Assembly (NCBI GenBank): GCA_965198855.1
Contig: CBDAPZ010000002.1
Span: 62,001 to 126,000 of the forward strand
DNA: 64,000 bases
Direction of reading: 5' to 3'
Source of the DNA: BOG-908 sp965198855
Lineage (GTDB): Bacteria > Pseudomonadota > Alphaproteobacteria > Acetobacterales > Acetobacteraceae
A program made the position numbers and the translations under genes. Positions 8,657 through 16,862 of this stretch are shown one piece after another. Every line of letters starts with the position of its first letter. The stretch's first letter is position 1. Below the pieces are notes generated by a model that was not told the DNA's origin, ran no database searches, and saw only the letters and a program-made list of their open reading frames with translations.

Positions 8657-8722
8657 ATGCAGATTACCATCATCGGCCTGGACCTCGCCAAGCGAGTGTT
8701 CCAGGTTCACGGCGTCGAAACA
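8657..8722 (+). mobile_element. IS110-family transposase N-terminal fragment
   Basis: The reading MQITIIGLDLAKRVFQVHGVE matches the start of IS110-family transposases, including the first catalytic Asp (GLDLAK). The match stops after about 22 codons and the following sequence is unrelated, so this is a short relic. It marks the left border of the mobile-DNA scrap region. Confidence 0.6.
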
Positions 8723-8732
8723 GTTGGCCGTG

Positions 8733-8890
8733 TAGCTGTGCGTCGCAAGCTACAACGACGTGCGCAGCCTGGTCGAGCAGTTCGACGCCAAGCCGGCCGT
8801 GATACGCCAGCTGCTCCGCCGGCGACCTCGATCCCGCACGCTCGCAGGAACTCCTGGACCAAATGCGCGCGGCCGGGCTGCCGACGTGAT
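8733..8890 (+). pseudogene. Decayed coding fragment of unknown origin
   Basis: Joining two frames gives a coherent C-terminal-looking sequence: CVASYNDVRSLVEQFDAKPA and VIRQLL, then one frame over GDLDPARSQELLDQMRAAGL ending at TGA 8890. The composition is protein-like but I do not recognise the family. It is probably the end of a gene lost in the rearrangements next to the mobilisation genes. Confidence 0.35.
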
Positions 8891-9956
8891 CCGTCTCAAC
8901 CATCATGCGCCGGAAATCACTGCTGAATGCGCGCCGCTACAGACATGAGCCTCACCGATACGAACCTACAATGAAAACGATATCAACTGAAACAGAGCCT
9001 CTTCGTCGAGAGATCCTCGTGGTGACCGGTGCTTCGACTGGCATCGGCGCCGCCACCGCCCGCGAGCTTGCCAGGCGCGGCTTCCACGTCCTCGCCGGCG
9101 TGCGCCGAGGCACGGACGCCGACGCGCTCCGGGCCACGAACCTGGAGCCGGTGATGCTCGACATCACCAACGAGGCCGAGATCGCCGCGCTCGTGAAGCA
9201 CATCACCGACGACCCGGAACGGCGCCCGTTGCGCGCCCTGGTCAACAATGCTGGCATTGGGGTCAATGCGCCCGTGGAAGTGCTGCCGCTCTCCGAGTGG
9301 CGCCGGCTGTTCGACATCAACCTCTTCGGCCACGTCGCAATGACGCAAGCGCTGTTGCCCGCGCTCATCGAGAGCCGTGGCACGGTCGTCAACATTTCCT
9401 CTGTCGGCGGCAAGGTGGCAATGGCGACCTACGGCCCCTACGCCGGCTCGAAGTTCGCCCTCGAAGCGGTCAGCGATGCATTGCGCAGAGAGGTCGAGCC
9501 GCTTGGAGTGAAGGTCATTGTGGTCGAACCGGGCGCCGTCACCACCGAAATGCTCGGGCGGGTCGCTGTCACTGGCGAGCGCATCACTAGTGGAATGACC
9601 CCCGAGCAACGTGGTCGCTACGCCACGCTCATGCATTCAGTCATCGCGCAGGCCGAGGCGGTTATGCCCACGGGAGTGCCTGCCGAGGAAGCAGGTCGGG
9701 TCATCGCGGACGCGGTTACCAGCAAGCGGCCTCGCACCCGCTACACCGTTGGCCGCGACGCGGCGATCATCGTCCGCCTCACCAGGTTCCTCTCAGACCG
9801 GACGCTCGACAGCCTTCTCGCCCGCAGTCTCAAGCCGCATCTTCCCAAAGCTCCACCGATGACGTGAGCGCGCAGCGTCCAACGCCGATACCCCGTCCGT
9901 CTCACCAACCATGCGCCGGTCCGTATGATCTCGCGTCCGTCTGAATGACCGTGCGC
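8887..9956. repeat. Short imperfect direct repeats flanking the SDR gene
   Basis: Similar segments occur before the SDR gene (CCGTCTCAACCATCATGCGC at about 8891) and twice after it (CCGTCTCACCAACCATGCGC at about 9894, and CGTCCGTCTGAATGACCGTG at about 9927). They may be traces of how the SDR gene was joined here; the match is short and imperfect. Confidence 0.3.
8971..9867 (+). CDS. Short-chain dehydrogenase/reductase
   Basis: A 298-residue classical SDR oxidoreductase using NAD(P)(H). It shows the cofactor motif TGASTGIG (about residues 18-25), the structural NNAG motif (LVNNAGIGVN), the active-site Ser (NISSVGGK) and the YxxxK catalytic pair in YGPYAGSKFALE. The sequence LRREVEPLGVKVIVVEPGAVTTEM is typical of the 17-beta-hydroxysteroid-dehydrogenase-like branch. 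The substrate is unknown. I chose ATG 8971 because residues upstream of it have no family counterpart. The gene stands alone between mobile-DNA relics, which suggests transfer. Confidence 0.88.
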   Translation: MKTISTETEPLRREILVVTGASTGIGAATARELARRGFHVLAGVRRGTDADALRATNLEPVMLDITNEAEIAALVKHITDDPERRPLRALVNNAGIGVNAPVEVLPLSEWRRLFDINLFGHVAMTQALLPALIESRGTVVNISSVGGKVAMATYGPYAGSKFALEAVSDALRREVEPLGVKVIVVEPGAVTTEMLGRVAVTGERITSGMTPEQRGRYATLMHSVIAQAEAVMPTGVPAEEAGRVIADAVTSKRPRTRYTVGRDAAIIVRLTRFLSDRTLDSLLARSLKPHLPKAPPMT

Positions 9957-9984
9957 CCGTTCTCCAACAATCTGCGTCAGGCAC

Positions 9985-10287
9985 CCCCTAGTCGTCCTGT
10001 TCCACGACGGGGACCGGCGCATCGAGCATCTCGACTTCTCCGACACGGTCTCGGCGATGGCCGCACTCGACTGCCGCTCCATCGCCTACACTTTCCTTAC
10101 AGCGGTCTCATTCTGGGAGAAGCTGCAACACCTCAGATCCGCGCGGGGGGAGACCGGGGGAGGGGTCATCTACGAGCAGCTGAGCACGGCGATGAGGAAC
10201 GGAGCCGATCTCGCACGCCAGATCCTCTACAAGTTCGACGAACCCATCCTGAAGCCCGTGGCGGCCGAAAAAGGGAGCCCGCACTGA
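9985..10287 (+). CDS. 5'-truncated gene of unknown function upstream of the relaxase
   Basis: An open frame without a convincing start reads VVLFHDGDRRIEHLDFSDTV and continues through CRSIAYTFLTAVSFWEKLQH to EPILKPVAAEKGSPH. It is compositionally protein-like and in the same direction as the mobilisation genes that follow. I do not recognise the family. An internal ATG at 10057 would give 76 residues. It is probably the 3' remainder of a plasmid or integrative-element gene. Confidence 0.45.
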   Translation, partial: PLVVLFHDGDRRIEHLDFSDTVSAMAALDCRSIAYTFLTAVSFWEKLQHLRSARGETGGGVIYEQLSTAMRNGADLARQILYKFDEPILKPVAAEKGSPH

Positions 10288-10339
10288 CCGGCCGTTTGCA
10301 CGAGCTGTGTCCATGCTGGTCGCTCCAAGGAGGCTCTGC

Positions 10340-10645
10340 ATGGACACACATCATCCCGGTGCCGCGCTCGAAGACGGTTCCGAGACAACGCACGAAATCC
10401 TTACTGCGATCCTCGACCAAGGGCGGCAAACCCTCGAACTGGTGAAGGCCTTGGTCGGTCTCCTCACGCCGAAGGCGGAGAGGGATGGTCCAACCCTAGA
10501 GGAACTGCTGGCCAAGATCATGGCGCAGCAGAGCCAGCTTATCACCATCGGCAAGATGACGCAGGCAGACGTCGACCGACTGGGTAAAAGCCTGCCCGAA
10601 GCCGTGGTGGACGCGATGGAAGAGCGCCGCGGCCTTCCATCATGA
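10340..10645 (+). CDS. Small protein upstream of and coupled to the MobF relaxase
   Basis: A 101-residue acidic, helix-rich protein with an excellent AAGGAGG ribosome-binding site 7 bases before ATG 10340. Its stop overlaps the relaxase start (ATGATG), so the two are translationally coupled. Heptad-like runs (ILDQGRQTLELVKALVGLL, TLEELLAKIMAQQSQLITIG) suggest a coiled coil. By position it may be an auxiliary mobilisation protein, but no DNA-binding motif is evident and the function is not established. Confidence 0.6.
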   Translation: MDTHHPGAALEDGSETTHEILTAILDQGRQTLELVKALVGLLTPKAERDGPTLEELLAKIMAQQSQLITIGKMTQADVDRLGKSLPEAVVDAMEERRGLPS

Positions 10646-11766
10646 TGAACTTTCGGAAGATCGCGGCGGCGTCCAAGGGCCGGCTGCTGCTCCGATACTT
10701 CACGGAAAACACCCCTGAGCCCATCCACCCTCCTTCTCTGGACGCGGCCGGGCGGCAACTCGATGAGGGTGGACGTCTGACGGCGTACTACACTGGCCGC
10801 GATAGCCGCGCGACCTGGCGCCCCGACATGCCTCTGGCATTGGCAGAGGCGGCCGGCATCGATCACCGGCACATGCCGCGGGACATCGCAATGTCGCGCC
10901 TCTTCGAGGGGAGGCGGGCAGACACTGGAGAAGCTTGGTCAAAGCATCCGCGAAAGCTGAGCGGCTTTGATCCGGTGTTTTCACCTCACAAATCCGTGAC
11001 ACTAGCGGCTGAGTTCGCCGCTACTCCGGCCGAGAGCGCCGCTATTTGGAACGGCATCGATCGCGCCAACGACGCCGCTATGCGTTACGTCGCCAAGGTA
11101 CTCGGATGGGCCCGGAAGGGGGCAGGCGGCGAGGATGGAGCCGACCCAGGCGTAGTAGGATGGATCAGTTTTCGCCATCACACCGCTCGGCCCACGCTTC
11201 ACGTGCAAGACGGCGCCGGCGGCCAGACGTATCTGTTTGACGCCCCAATCGCAGGCGACCCGCACGCACACATTCACAACTTCTTGCTGAACCTGGTCGT
11301 GACCGACAACGGACGGGTAGGCTCGCTCGACAGCCGGGCTCTCACCGACGCCAGGGTCAAGGAATTCGGGGCCTTCTTCCAGGCCGTCTTGGCTGACGAG
11401 TTGCGGCGCATTGGGGCCCAGGTCGACTTCGATGCCGGCAAGCAGGCCGTCGTGCTCACTGCCATTCCGGAGGTGGCCAGCAAAGCGTTTAGCAAGCGAG
11501 ACCGTGAGATCCTGCGGCATGCCAAGACTTTCGCGGCCGATCAGGGTCTCGAATGGGACGAACTCTCCGCCGATCGCAAACTTGAAATCGTCGAAGAGGC
11601 TAGCCAGACCGGCAAGCTCGGCAAGATGAAGGCCGACGAACGTCGGATCTGGCGCGAACAAGCCGATGCGCTCGGTTGGTCCCACAACACTGTGATGGAA
11701 AACGCAGCTCACGAGGCGTTGACCGACGCTGAGCGGTTCGACCGTGCGTATGAGTTTGTGGCGTAG
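10642..11766 (+). pseudogene. MobF-family (TrwC/TraI-type) conjugative relaxase, 3' truncated by IS66 sequence
   Basis: The N-terminal 370 residues of a MobF relaxase, the transesterase that nicks oriT and pilots the strand in conjugation. Visible features are the paired tyrosines LTAYYTGRDSRATW (about residues 46-59), the conserved FSPHKSVTL segment, and the metal-binding HxHxH motif DPHAHIHNFLLN. The C-terminal half, which normally carries a helicase, is missing. The frame runs straight into IS66-derived DNA at about 11763 and stops there. The relaxase domain itself seems intact, so a truncated nicking protein might be made, but no transfer genes are nearby. This is the core of a degraded conjugative or mobilisable element. 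Confidence 0.85.
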
Positions 11767-12047
11767 GCGAGCTGCGAGGCGGAGATCCCCACCACGCCGT
11801 CGGCTGGTGTCGGCCACACGAAGCGGCCTTTCTCCAATCTTTTGGCGTAAAGCGACATGCCGATGCCGTCGTGCCAAAGGATTTTCACCAGATCACCACG
11901 CGCCCCTCGAAAAACATAAAGGTCACCAGCATGCGGATCACGCCCGAGCGCTTGCTGCACCTGCAGCGCCAGGCCGTTCATGCCGCGTCGCATGTCGGTG
12001 CGCCCAACCGCCAGCCAGACGCGCACACTCGATGGAAATGCGATCAT
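11763..12047 (-). pseudogene. tnpB: IS66 TnpB, truncated (fragment A)
   Basis: The frame starts at ATG 12047 with MIAFPSSVRVWLAVGRTDMR, the standard start of IS66 Orf2/TnpB, and includes the conserved DLYVFRGARGDLVKILWHD segment. It is cut after SASQLAY where relaxase DNA begins and reads on for a few unrelated codons antisense to the relaxase, ending at 11709. The last roughly 20 residues present in the intact copy are missing. Confidence 0.85.
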
Positions 12048-12415
12048 CTCCGGTCGAGCGCATCGAGCACCAGCCGCAATGTCGCGGCTTTGACGCCGCG
12101 ACCCACTCGCACGCGAGCACCGCCCGGCCACTCGATCTCGATCGTGTCGGAAGCAGGTGCGCACGGTGCGGCGGCGGGTCGATCATTTGTTACCAGCACC
12201 GGCACGAGCTGGGGCGCGGGTAGCCCTGCCGCCCCGCCGCCCTAGAGCTTGCGCCAGGTGAAGACCAGATTGGTGTTCACATCGTATTGCCGGGCGACGA
12301 CAGAGACTGATGCGCCAGGTGCGAACGCCGCCGCCACGATCTCCCGTTTGAGTGCCTCCGGCCACGTGCGCCGTTTGACCCGCTTGATCGTGTCCATTAT
12401 CGCGTCAGTGGACAC
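12044..12415 (-). pseudogene. tnpA: IS66 TnpA with a nonsense codon (fragment A)
   Basis: This is the counterpart of the intact tnpA at 24833-25204. A single C-to-G difference turns the Tyr codon TAC of the RKLYGGG segment into TAG (12244-12242), truncating the product after 57 residues. The helix-turn-helix domain encoded before the stop is unchanged. The element was already immobile through loss of its right half. Confidence 0.85.
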
Positions 12416-12498
12416 TTACCGCCCCGCCTTCGTCCTAAAGGCAGGCAAAATGCCGGGAACTTACAAAACGCGGTAGGCGGCCCTCACCGCAGGGTTAC

Positions 12499-12664
12499 CA
12501 TCGGCATGTCGCTCTACGCCAAGCGGTTGGAGCACGGCCGCTTCGTATGGCCGTCCCCAGCCGATGGCGTGGTCGCACTATCCGCGGCACAACTCGCCTA
12601 TATGCTTGACGGGATCGACTGGCGGAATCCACGCCACACGTTCCGGCCCAGCTCTGCCGGATAA
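12499..12664 (+). pseudogene. tnpB: IS66 TnpB C-terminal fragment (element B)
   Basis: The frame reads IGMSLYAKRLEHGRFVWPSP and continues through LAYMLDGIDWRNPRHTFRPS to a TAA at 12662, which is the C-terminal third of IS66 TnpB. It differs at several residues from the TnpB of the complete copy, so it belongs to a different IS66 lineage. The 5' part was lost at the junction with fragment A. Confidence 0.85.
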
Positions 12665-12724
12665 TCGTACCCTTCCTGCGTTATTTGCGAGCGGCGCGGC
12701 AGAGTTTGTGATTCCATCCACGCC

Positions 12725-14332
12725 ATGGATGTCGACGCTGCACCGCTGCCCGACGATATCGACGCGTTACGCGCCGAAGTCGCCGCCGGCCGCGCGCGCG
12801 CTGCCGCCGACCAGGCGCTGATTGCCCACCAGCAGCTGCAGATCGCCAAGCTGCGCCATCAGCTCTACGGCCAACGCTCCGAACGCAGCGTCCGGCTGAT
12901 CGAGCAGATGGAACTGGGCCTGGAGGAGCTGGAGGCGGCCGCGACAGAGGCCGAGATCGCGGCCGAGCAGGCTGCCGCCCGCACCACCAACGTGGCTGCT
13001 TTTGCGCGCAAGCGCCCCTCACGCCAGCCCTTCCCCGAGCATCTGCCGCGCGAGCGCGTGGTCGAGCCCGCTCCCGCCGCCTGCCTGTGCTGCGGCGGCG
13101 CGCGCCTCCGCCGCTTGGGTGAGGACATCACCGAGACGCTGGAGGTGATCCCGCGCAGCTGGAAGGTGATCCAGCATGTGCGGGAGAAGTTCACGTGCCG
13201 CGACTGCGAGAAGATAACGCAGCCGCCCGCACCCTTCCGCGTGACGCCGCGCGGCTGGGCCGGCCCCAGCCTGCTGGCGATGATTATCTTTGAGAAGTTC
13301 GGCCAGCATCAGCCGCTGAACCGCCAAGCCGAGCGCTATGCCCGCGAGGGCGTGCCGCTCAGCCTGTCCACTCTGGCCGACCAGGTGGGCGCCTGCACCG
13401 CCGCACTGATGCCGCTGTTCGACCGGCTGCGCCGCCACGTGATGGCGGCCGAGCGGCTGCATGGTGACGACACCACGGTGCCGGTGCTGGCTAGCGGCAA
13501 GACCGACATAGCGCGTGCCTGGGTCTACGTGCGCGATGATCGGCCCTTCGGCGGCACCACGCCGCCGGCAGCCCTGTTCTACTATTCGCGCGACCGCGGC
13601 GGTGCGCACCCGCAAGCCCACCTTGCGGGATATGCAGGCATCCTCCAGGCAGATGCATATGGCGGTTACGGCAAGCTCTACGAACCCGGCCGAAGTCCGG
13701 GCTTGATTGTAGAAGCCGGTTGCTGGGCGCATGCGCGCCGAAAATTCTTTGTGCTGGCTGATGTCGAATCGGCTGCTCGCCGAAAGGCGTCCGGCCAGCC
13801 GGCGGGCGTAATCTCGCCGTTGTGCCTGGAAGCGGTGCGCTGCATCGACCGGCTGTTCGACATCGAGCGAGATATCAACGGATGCAGCGCCGAACAGCGA
13901 CGCACCGTGCGGCAGCAATTCAGCGCATCCCTGGTCGCCGACTTGCATGCGTGGATGAGCGACGAACGCAGAAAGCTGTCTGCTGGCAACGATGCCGCCA
14001 AAGCCATGGACTACATGCTGAAGCGCTGGACAGTCTTTGCCCGCTTCATCGATGACGGCCGCATTTGCCTGACGAACAACACGGCAGAGCGCGCCCTTCG
14101 CGGCATTGCCCTTGGCCGCAAGTCCTGGCTGTTCGCCGGCTCCGATCGCGGCGGCCAGCGTGCGGCCTTGATGTACAGCCTGATCGTCAGCGCCAAGATG
14201 AATGACATCGACCCGCAGGCGTGGCTCGCATATGTTCTGGCCAACATCGCCCAGCACCCGATCAGCCGGCTCGACGAATTGCTCCCGTGGAACTGGCAAC
14301 TGACAGAAACGGCAACGCGCATGGCCGCCTGA
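12725..14332 (+). CDS. tnpC: IS66 transposase TnpC (element B)
   Basis: A full-length 535-residue IS66 transposase. The N-terminal coiled coil (residues 14-85) is followed by a Cys-rich zinc-binding region (CLCCGGARL ... CRDCEKI, about 118-160). The DDE catalytic domain shows HGDDTTVPVL, LQADAYGGYGKLYE and a C-terminal NNTAERALRGIALGRKSWLF block. It is intact in frame and closely similar to TnpC at 22825-24432 but clearly not the same copy. Without its own TnpA and TnpB it could only act with help from another copy. Confidence 0.95.
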   Translation: MDVDAAPLPDDIDALRAEVAAGRARAAADQALIAHQQLQIAKLRHQLYGQRSERSVRLIEQMELGLEELEAAATEAEIAAEQAAARTTNVAAFARKRPSRQPFPEHLPRERVVEPAPAACLCCGGARLRRLGEDITETLEVIPRSWKVIQHVREKFTCRDCEKITQPPAPFRVTPRGWAGPSLLAMIIFEKFGQHQPLNRQAERYAREGVPLSLSTLADQVGACTAALMPLFDRLRRHVMAAERLHGDDTTVPVLASGKTDIARAWVYVRDDRPFGGTTPPAALFYYSRDRGGAHPQAHLAGYAGILQADAYGGYGKLYEPGRSPGLIVEAGCWAHARRKFFVLADVESAARRKASGQPAGVISPLCLEAVRCIDRLFDIERDINGCSAEQRRTVRQQFSASLVADLHAWMSDERRKLSAGNDAAKAMDYMLKRWTVFARFIDDGRICLTNNTAERALRGIALGRKSWLFAGSDRGGQRAALMYSLIVSAKMNDIDPQAWLAYVLANIAQHPISRLDELLPWNWQLTETATRMAA

Positions 14333-14335
14333 TCC

Positions 14336-15592
14336 ATGCGATCGGTTCCATCCTTAGCCATGACCGCACATGCGATCACCACCAACCACGTACACCGGCA
14401 TGGACCCCTCGTGACTGACAACACGGCGGCCGACCCGCCAGCATTCGCACGCAATGGCGGGGTCGACGCGTTACGCGGCCTGGCAATCCTACTGGTTGTG
14501 ATCCACCACACCTCGTTGCGTATCCCGATCGAGAAAACGGGCTTGGCCACGCTGCTGCCGCAACGCTTCCTGCTGGCGCTTGGCTACAACGGCTACGAGG
14601 CGGTGTTCATCTTCTTCGTGGTCTCCGGCTTCCTGATCACCGGCACCGCGATCAGGCGCTGGTCATCGCTGGCCCACATGGACCGCCGTGCCTTCTACGT
14701 CCGCAGACTCGCCAGGATCGCGCCGTGCCTGCTGGTGCTGGTCGCGGTGCTGTCCGCGTTCGATCTGCTTCGCGTGCCCGGGTTCGTCATCAATGTAACC
14801 GGCCAGTCGCTCGGCCGCGCCATCTTCTCGGCACTGGCGCTGCACCTGAACTGGTACGAGGGCCACACCGGCTATCTGCCCGCGAACTGGGACGTGCTGT
14901 GGTCGCTGTCGATTGAGGAAGTGTTCTACTTAGGCTTCCCGATCGCCTGCTTGCTCGCCCGGCGCGGAACGGCTTTTTTGGCCTTACCGCTCCTGCTGCT
15001 TGCGCTGTCGCTGCCGGTAACACGCGGGATGCTGTCCAACAACGAGATCTGGCAGGAGAAGGCCTACCTACCCGGAATGGCCGCGATCGCCGCGGGCGTG
15101 CTGGCCGCATTGTGGGTCGCTACGGGTCCGAGGCCGGCACCGCGCTTGATCGCCGCTCTGGGTTGGATAGGCACCAGCTGCGTCGCCTCGGTCCTTCTGT
15201 TCGAGGAAATGCTCTGGAAAGCGATCGGGGAGGCCACGATGCTGGTGCTGACGGGCGGGGCGGCGTTCTTGATCATCGCCCTTGAACGGGGCTGGCGCCC
15301 CTACTGCGCATCGCTCGCGACCGACGTGCTGCGGTCCTTCGGCCGCCTCAGCTACGAGGTCTACGTCACGCACATGTTCGTCGTGCTGCCCGCCGTGGGC
15401 CTGTTCCATAGAACCGGGAGCGACCTGCGCCTCGGATGGGTCTGGTATCCGCCGGTCCTGGCGTCCGCCTGGACGTTGGGCTGGGTAGTGGATCGCGTCC
15501 TGTCGACACCGGCGAACCGGACGTTGCTCCTGGCTCACCTGCGGGCAAATGCGGGCTATCGGCCTGAAGACTTGGCATCGCCGCGGTGCTGA
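14336..15592 (+). CDS. Acyltransferase 3 family membrane protein (IS66 passenger)
   Basis: A 418-residue integral membrane O-acyltransferase of the acyltransferase-3 family, which modifies cell-surface sugars or antibiotics with acetyl or other acyl groups. The N-terminal signature GGVDALRGLAILLVVIHHT (about 39-57) has the conserved Arg, and WSLSIEEVFYLGFP carries the family's Glu pair. About ten hydrophobic segments follow. The first ATG lies 3 bases after the tnpC stop; GTG 14411 is an alternative start. It sits between tnpC and the right IS66 repeat and so appears to be carried as cargo. The substrate is unknown. Confidence 0.88.
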   Translation: MRSVPSLAMTAHAITTNHVHRHGPLVTDNTAADPPAFARNGGVDALRGLAILLVVIHHTSLRIPIEKTGLATLLPQRFLLALGYNGYEAVFIFFVVSGFLITGTAIRRWSSLAHMDRRAFYVRRLARIAPCLLVLVAVLSAFDLLRVPGFVINVTGQSLGRAIFSALALHLNWYEGHTGYLPANWDVLWSLSIEEVFYLGFPIACLLARRGTAFLALPLLLLALSLPVTRGMLSNNEIWQEKAYLPGMAAIAAGVLAALWVATGPRPAPRLIAALGWIGTSCVASVLLFEEMLWKAIGEATMLVLTGGAAFLIIALERGWRPYCASLATDVLRSFGRLSYEVYVTHMFVVLPAVGLFHRTGSDLRLGWVWYPPVLASAWTLGWVVDRVLSTPANRTLLLAHLRANAGYRPEDLASPRC

Positions 15593-15604
15593 CCGGATGG
15601 TTAC
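15579..15604 (-). repeat. Right terminal inverted repeat of IS66 element B
   Basis: The 26 bases ending at 15604 are, reverse-complemented, the same terminal sequence as the right end of the complete IS66 at 22795-22820, with three mismatches. This places the element boundary downstream of the acyltransferase gene. Confidence 0.8.
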
Positions 15605-16124
15605 CAATAGATAAGCGCTTTGGCGGTGCTGATCTTAACTCTGGTCATTGATCGAGACGGTCTAACCCGCATACGAGGGGGCGTCAGATCCGACGGCCAG
15701 TCAGATCTCTAGCCGCCGCTATACTGGCAGGAGGTCGTAATTCGAGAATGGTCTGCTGGTGGAGGTCTAAAGTGTCCCCGATGCCCAGCGGTTCGGCCGG
15801 CCTGGCCAATCGCAAACCGGTCCAAACGTTCACGGGCGTCCGAAGCTAAACGGAATGATCGGCGTCCGGTGGAAGCGCCTCGCCGACCGCGATCCGAACG
15901 GCAATCCTTATCTAGGCGGCTCGATCAGCGAAAGTTCCTACGCGACGCCGCTGACGACTTGCTCATTCTTAAGTCTACCCCGTCGACCTGGATTCTGGCT
16001 AGGACCGCACGGCGTGACACGGCCGTGCAAGGATAGGTCAACGGCCCGGCTCGGTCTCCCAAAGTCCAATGGCGGCATCAGTTGGACTTTAGAATCCATG
16101 TCACGCAACATCGCGTTCTCTATG
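15605..16124. other. Gap without a recognisable gene
   Basis: This 520-base stretch lies between the IS66 right end and the TetR gene. One plus-strand frame from 15855 starts MIGVRWKRLADRDPNGNPYL and is open for 94 codons. I do not recognise it, and it has no good ribosome-binding site. It may be the remnant of a gene broken by the IS66 insertion. Confidence 0.4.
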
Positions 16125-16790
16125 TTACTCGACCGGTGAAGAAGCGGTCGAACTGGTCGTCCTGGGCGGCCATGCCTGCAAGGCAACCGCTACAATAGAC
16201 ATTAAGGAGGCACGCGATATCCCATCTCGGGCTAGCGTCGACATTCCTTGCGTCACAGCCATGACGAAACCGACCAATGCAGCAGCATCCGTGTTGGCAG
16301 GCAGCACGCCGGAGGCGATGTCACGCTCTACACGCGTGCGAAGCCGCCCAGCGATTGATCTTCGGATTTCGGCAATCGCCTCTTGCACGTCGGCCGACGC
16401 GGCCGAGCAGCTGGCCGTCGCGCTGGCGAGCAGACAACCTTTGGGAGTTGCTTCGCCAGTGTACGTGATGGCTGCCGCTGTCAGCATCTCGCGAACAGCA
16501 TCGTGCGCACTGGGCGCGCCATCGATCGACTGCGCGATCGCCTCGGGATCGCCTGCATAGCGATACGCGGCTTCCAGGAAGAGGCGCTTCTTGTCGCCAA
16601 ACGCCGTGTAGAGGCTGGGCGCCGTCACTCCCATCGCGGTGGTTAGGTCGACGATCGACGTCGTCTCGTATCCGTGGCGCCAAAACGTCAGCATCGCTTG
16701 TTCAAGCGCAGCATCACGGTCGAACGACAGAGGCCTGCCGGTTTTGCGGCGGGCTGCGGCACCGGCTTTGTCATTATTCATAGTGGACAT
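16125..16790 (-). CDS. TetR/AcrR-family regulator divergent from the aldo-keto reductase
   Basis: A 221-residue TetR-type repressor. The HTH is TGRPLSFDRDAALEQAMLTF followed by WRHGYETTSIVDLTTAMGV and TAPSLYTAFGDKKRLFLEA (about residues 18-70). The PKGCLLASATASCSAAS segment is shared with the YxaF/AcuR-like branch. I start it at ATG 16790; a second ATG lies three codons on. It is divergent from the aldo-keto reductase gene, and a perfect CATATC-GAAC-GATATG palindrome lies between them, so it probably represses that gene and itself. Confidence 0.88.
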   Translation of the reverse strand: MSTMNNDKAGAAARRKTGRPLSFDRDAALEQAMLTFWRHGYETTSIVDLTTAMGVTAPSLYTAFGDKKRLFLEAAYRYAGDPEAIAQSIDGAPSAHDAVREMLTAAAITYTGEATPKGCLLASATASCSAASADVQEAIAEIRRSIAGRLRTRVERDIASGVLPANTDAAALVGFVMAVTQGMSTLARDGISRASLMSIVAVALQAWPPRTTSSTASSPVE

Positions 16791-16833
16791 TATGAAAGCG
16801 TTTGACACAACTAGGCAACCGTAGCATGGCTTC

Positions 16834-16849
16834 CATATCGAACGATATG
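16834..16849. promoter_or_regulatory. Palindromic operator candidate for the TetR protein
   Basis: CATATC-GAAC-GATATG is a perfect 6-bp inverted repeat with a 4-base centre, placed 44 bases upstream of the TetR start and 14 bases upstream of the aldo-keto reductase start. The size and position fit a TetR-family operator. Confidence 0.55.
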
Positions 16850-16862
16850 AAAGTTGATAGCT

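Larger units (their letters stand above)
11763..12498 (-). mobile_element. IS66-family fragment A (left part only)
   Basis: These 736 bases match the left part of the complete IS66 element (24552-25287) with only three substitutions seen by eye. They run from inside tnpB to the outer terminal repeat, which ends ...CGCAGGGTTAC at 12498. The tnpC half and right end are absent. On the left the fragment abuts the relaxase; on the right it abuts a second IS66 broken inside tnpB. This suggests insertion into that element followed by a deletion. Confidence 0.9.
12499..15604 (+). mobile_element. IS66-family element B, 5'-truncated, with acyltransferase passenger gene
   Basis: This plus-strand IS66 begins inside tnpB directly after the terminal repeat of fragment A. 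It contains a full tnpC and then an acyltransferase gene before its right terminal repeat at 15579-15604. That repeat (ending GACCGGATGGTTAC) matches the right repeat of the complete IS66 at 22795-22820 at 23 of 26 positions when reverse-complemented. The acyltransferase therefore lies inside the element. The left end is lost, so no target duplication can be checked; the base after the right end starts CAATAGAT. Confidence 0.8.

Noticed and set aside
12678..14299. Several long minus-strand frames opposite IS66 tnpC
   Set aside because: High-GC antisense shadows; the plus-strand TnpC has the conserved catalytic and Cys motifs over its full length.
15855..16139. 94-residue plus-strand frame after IS66 element B
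   Set aside because: No family resemblance and no good start signal; treated as uninterpretable gap sequence.
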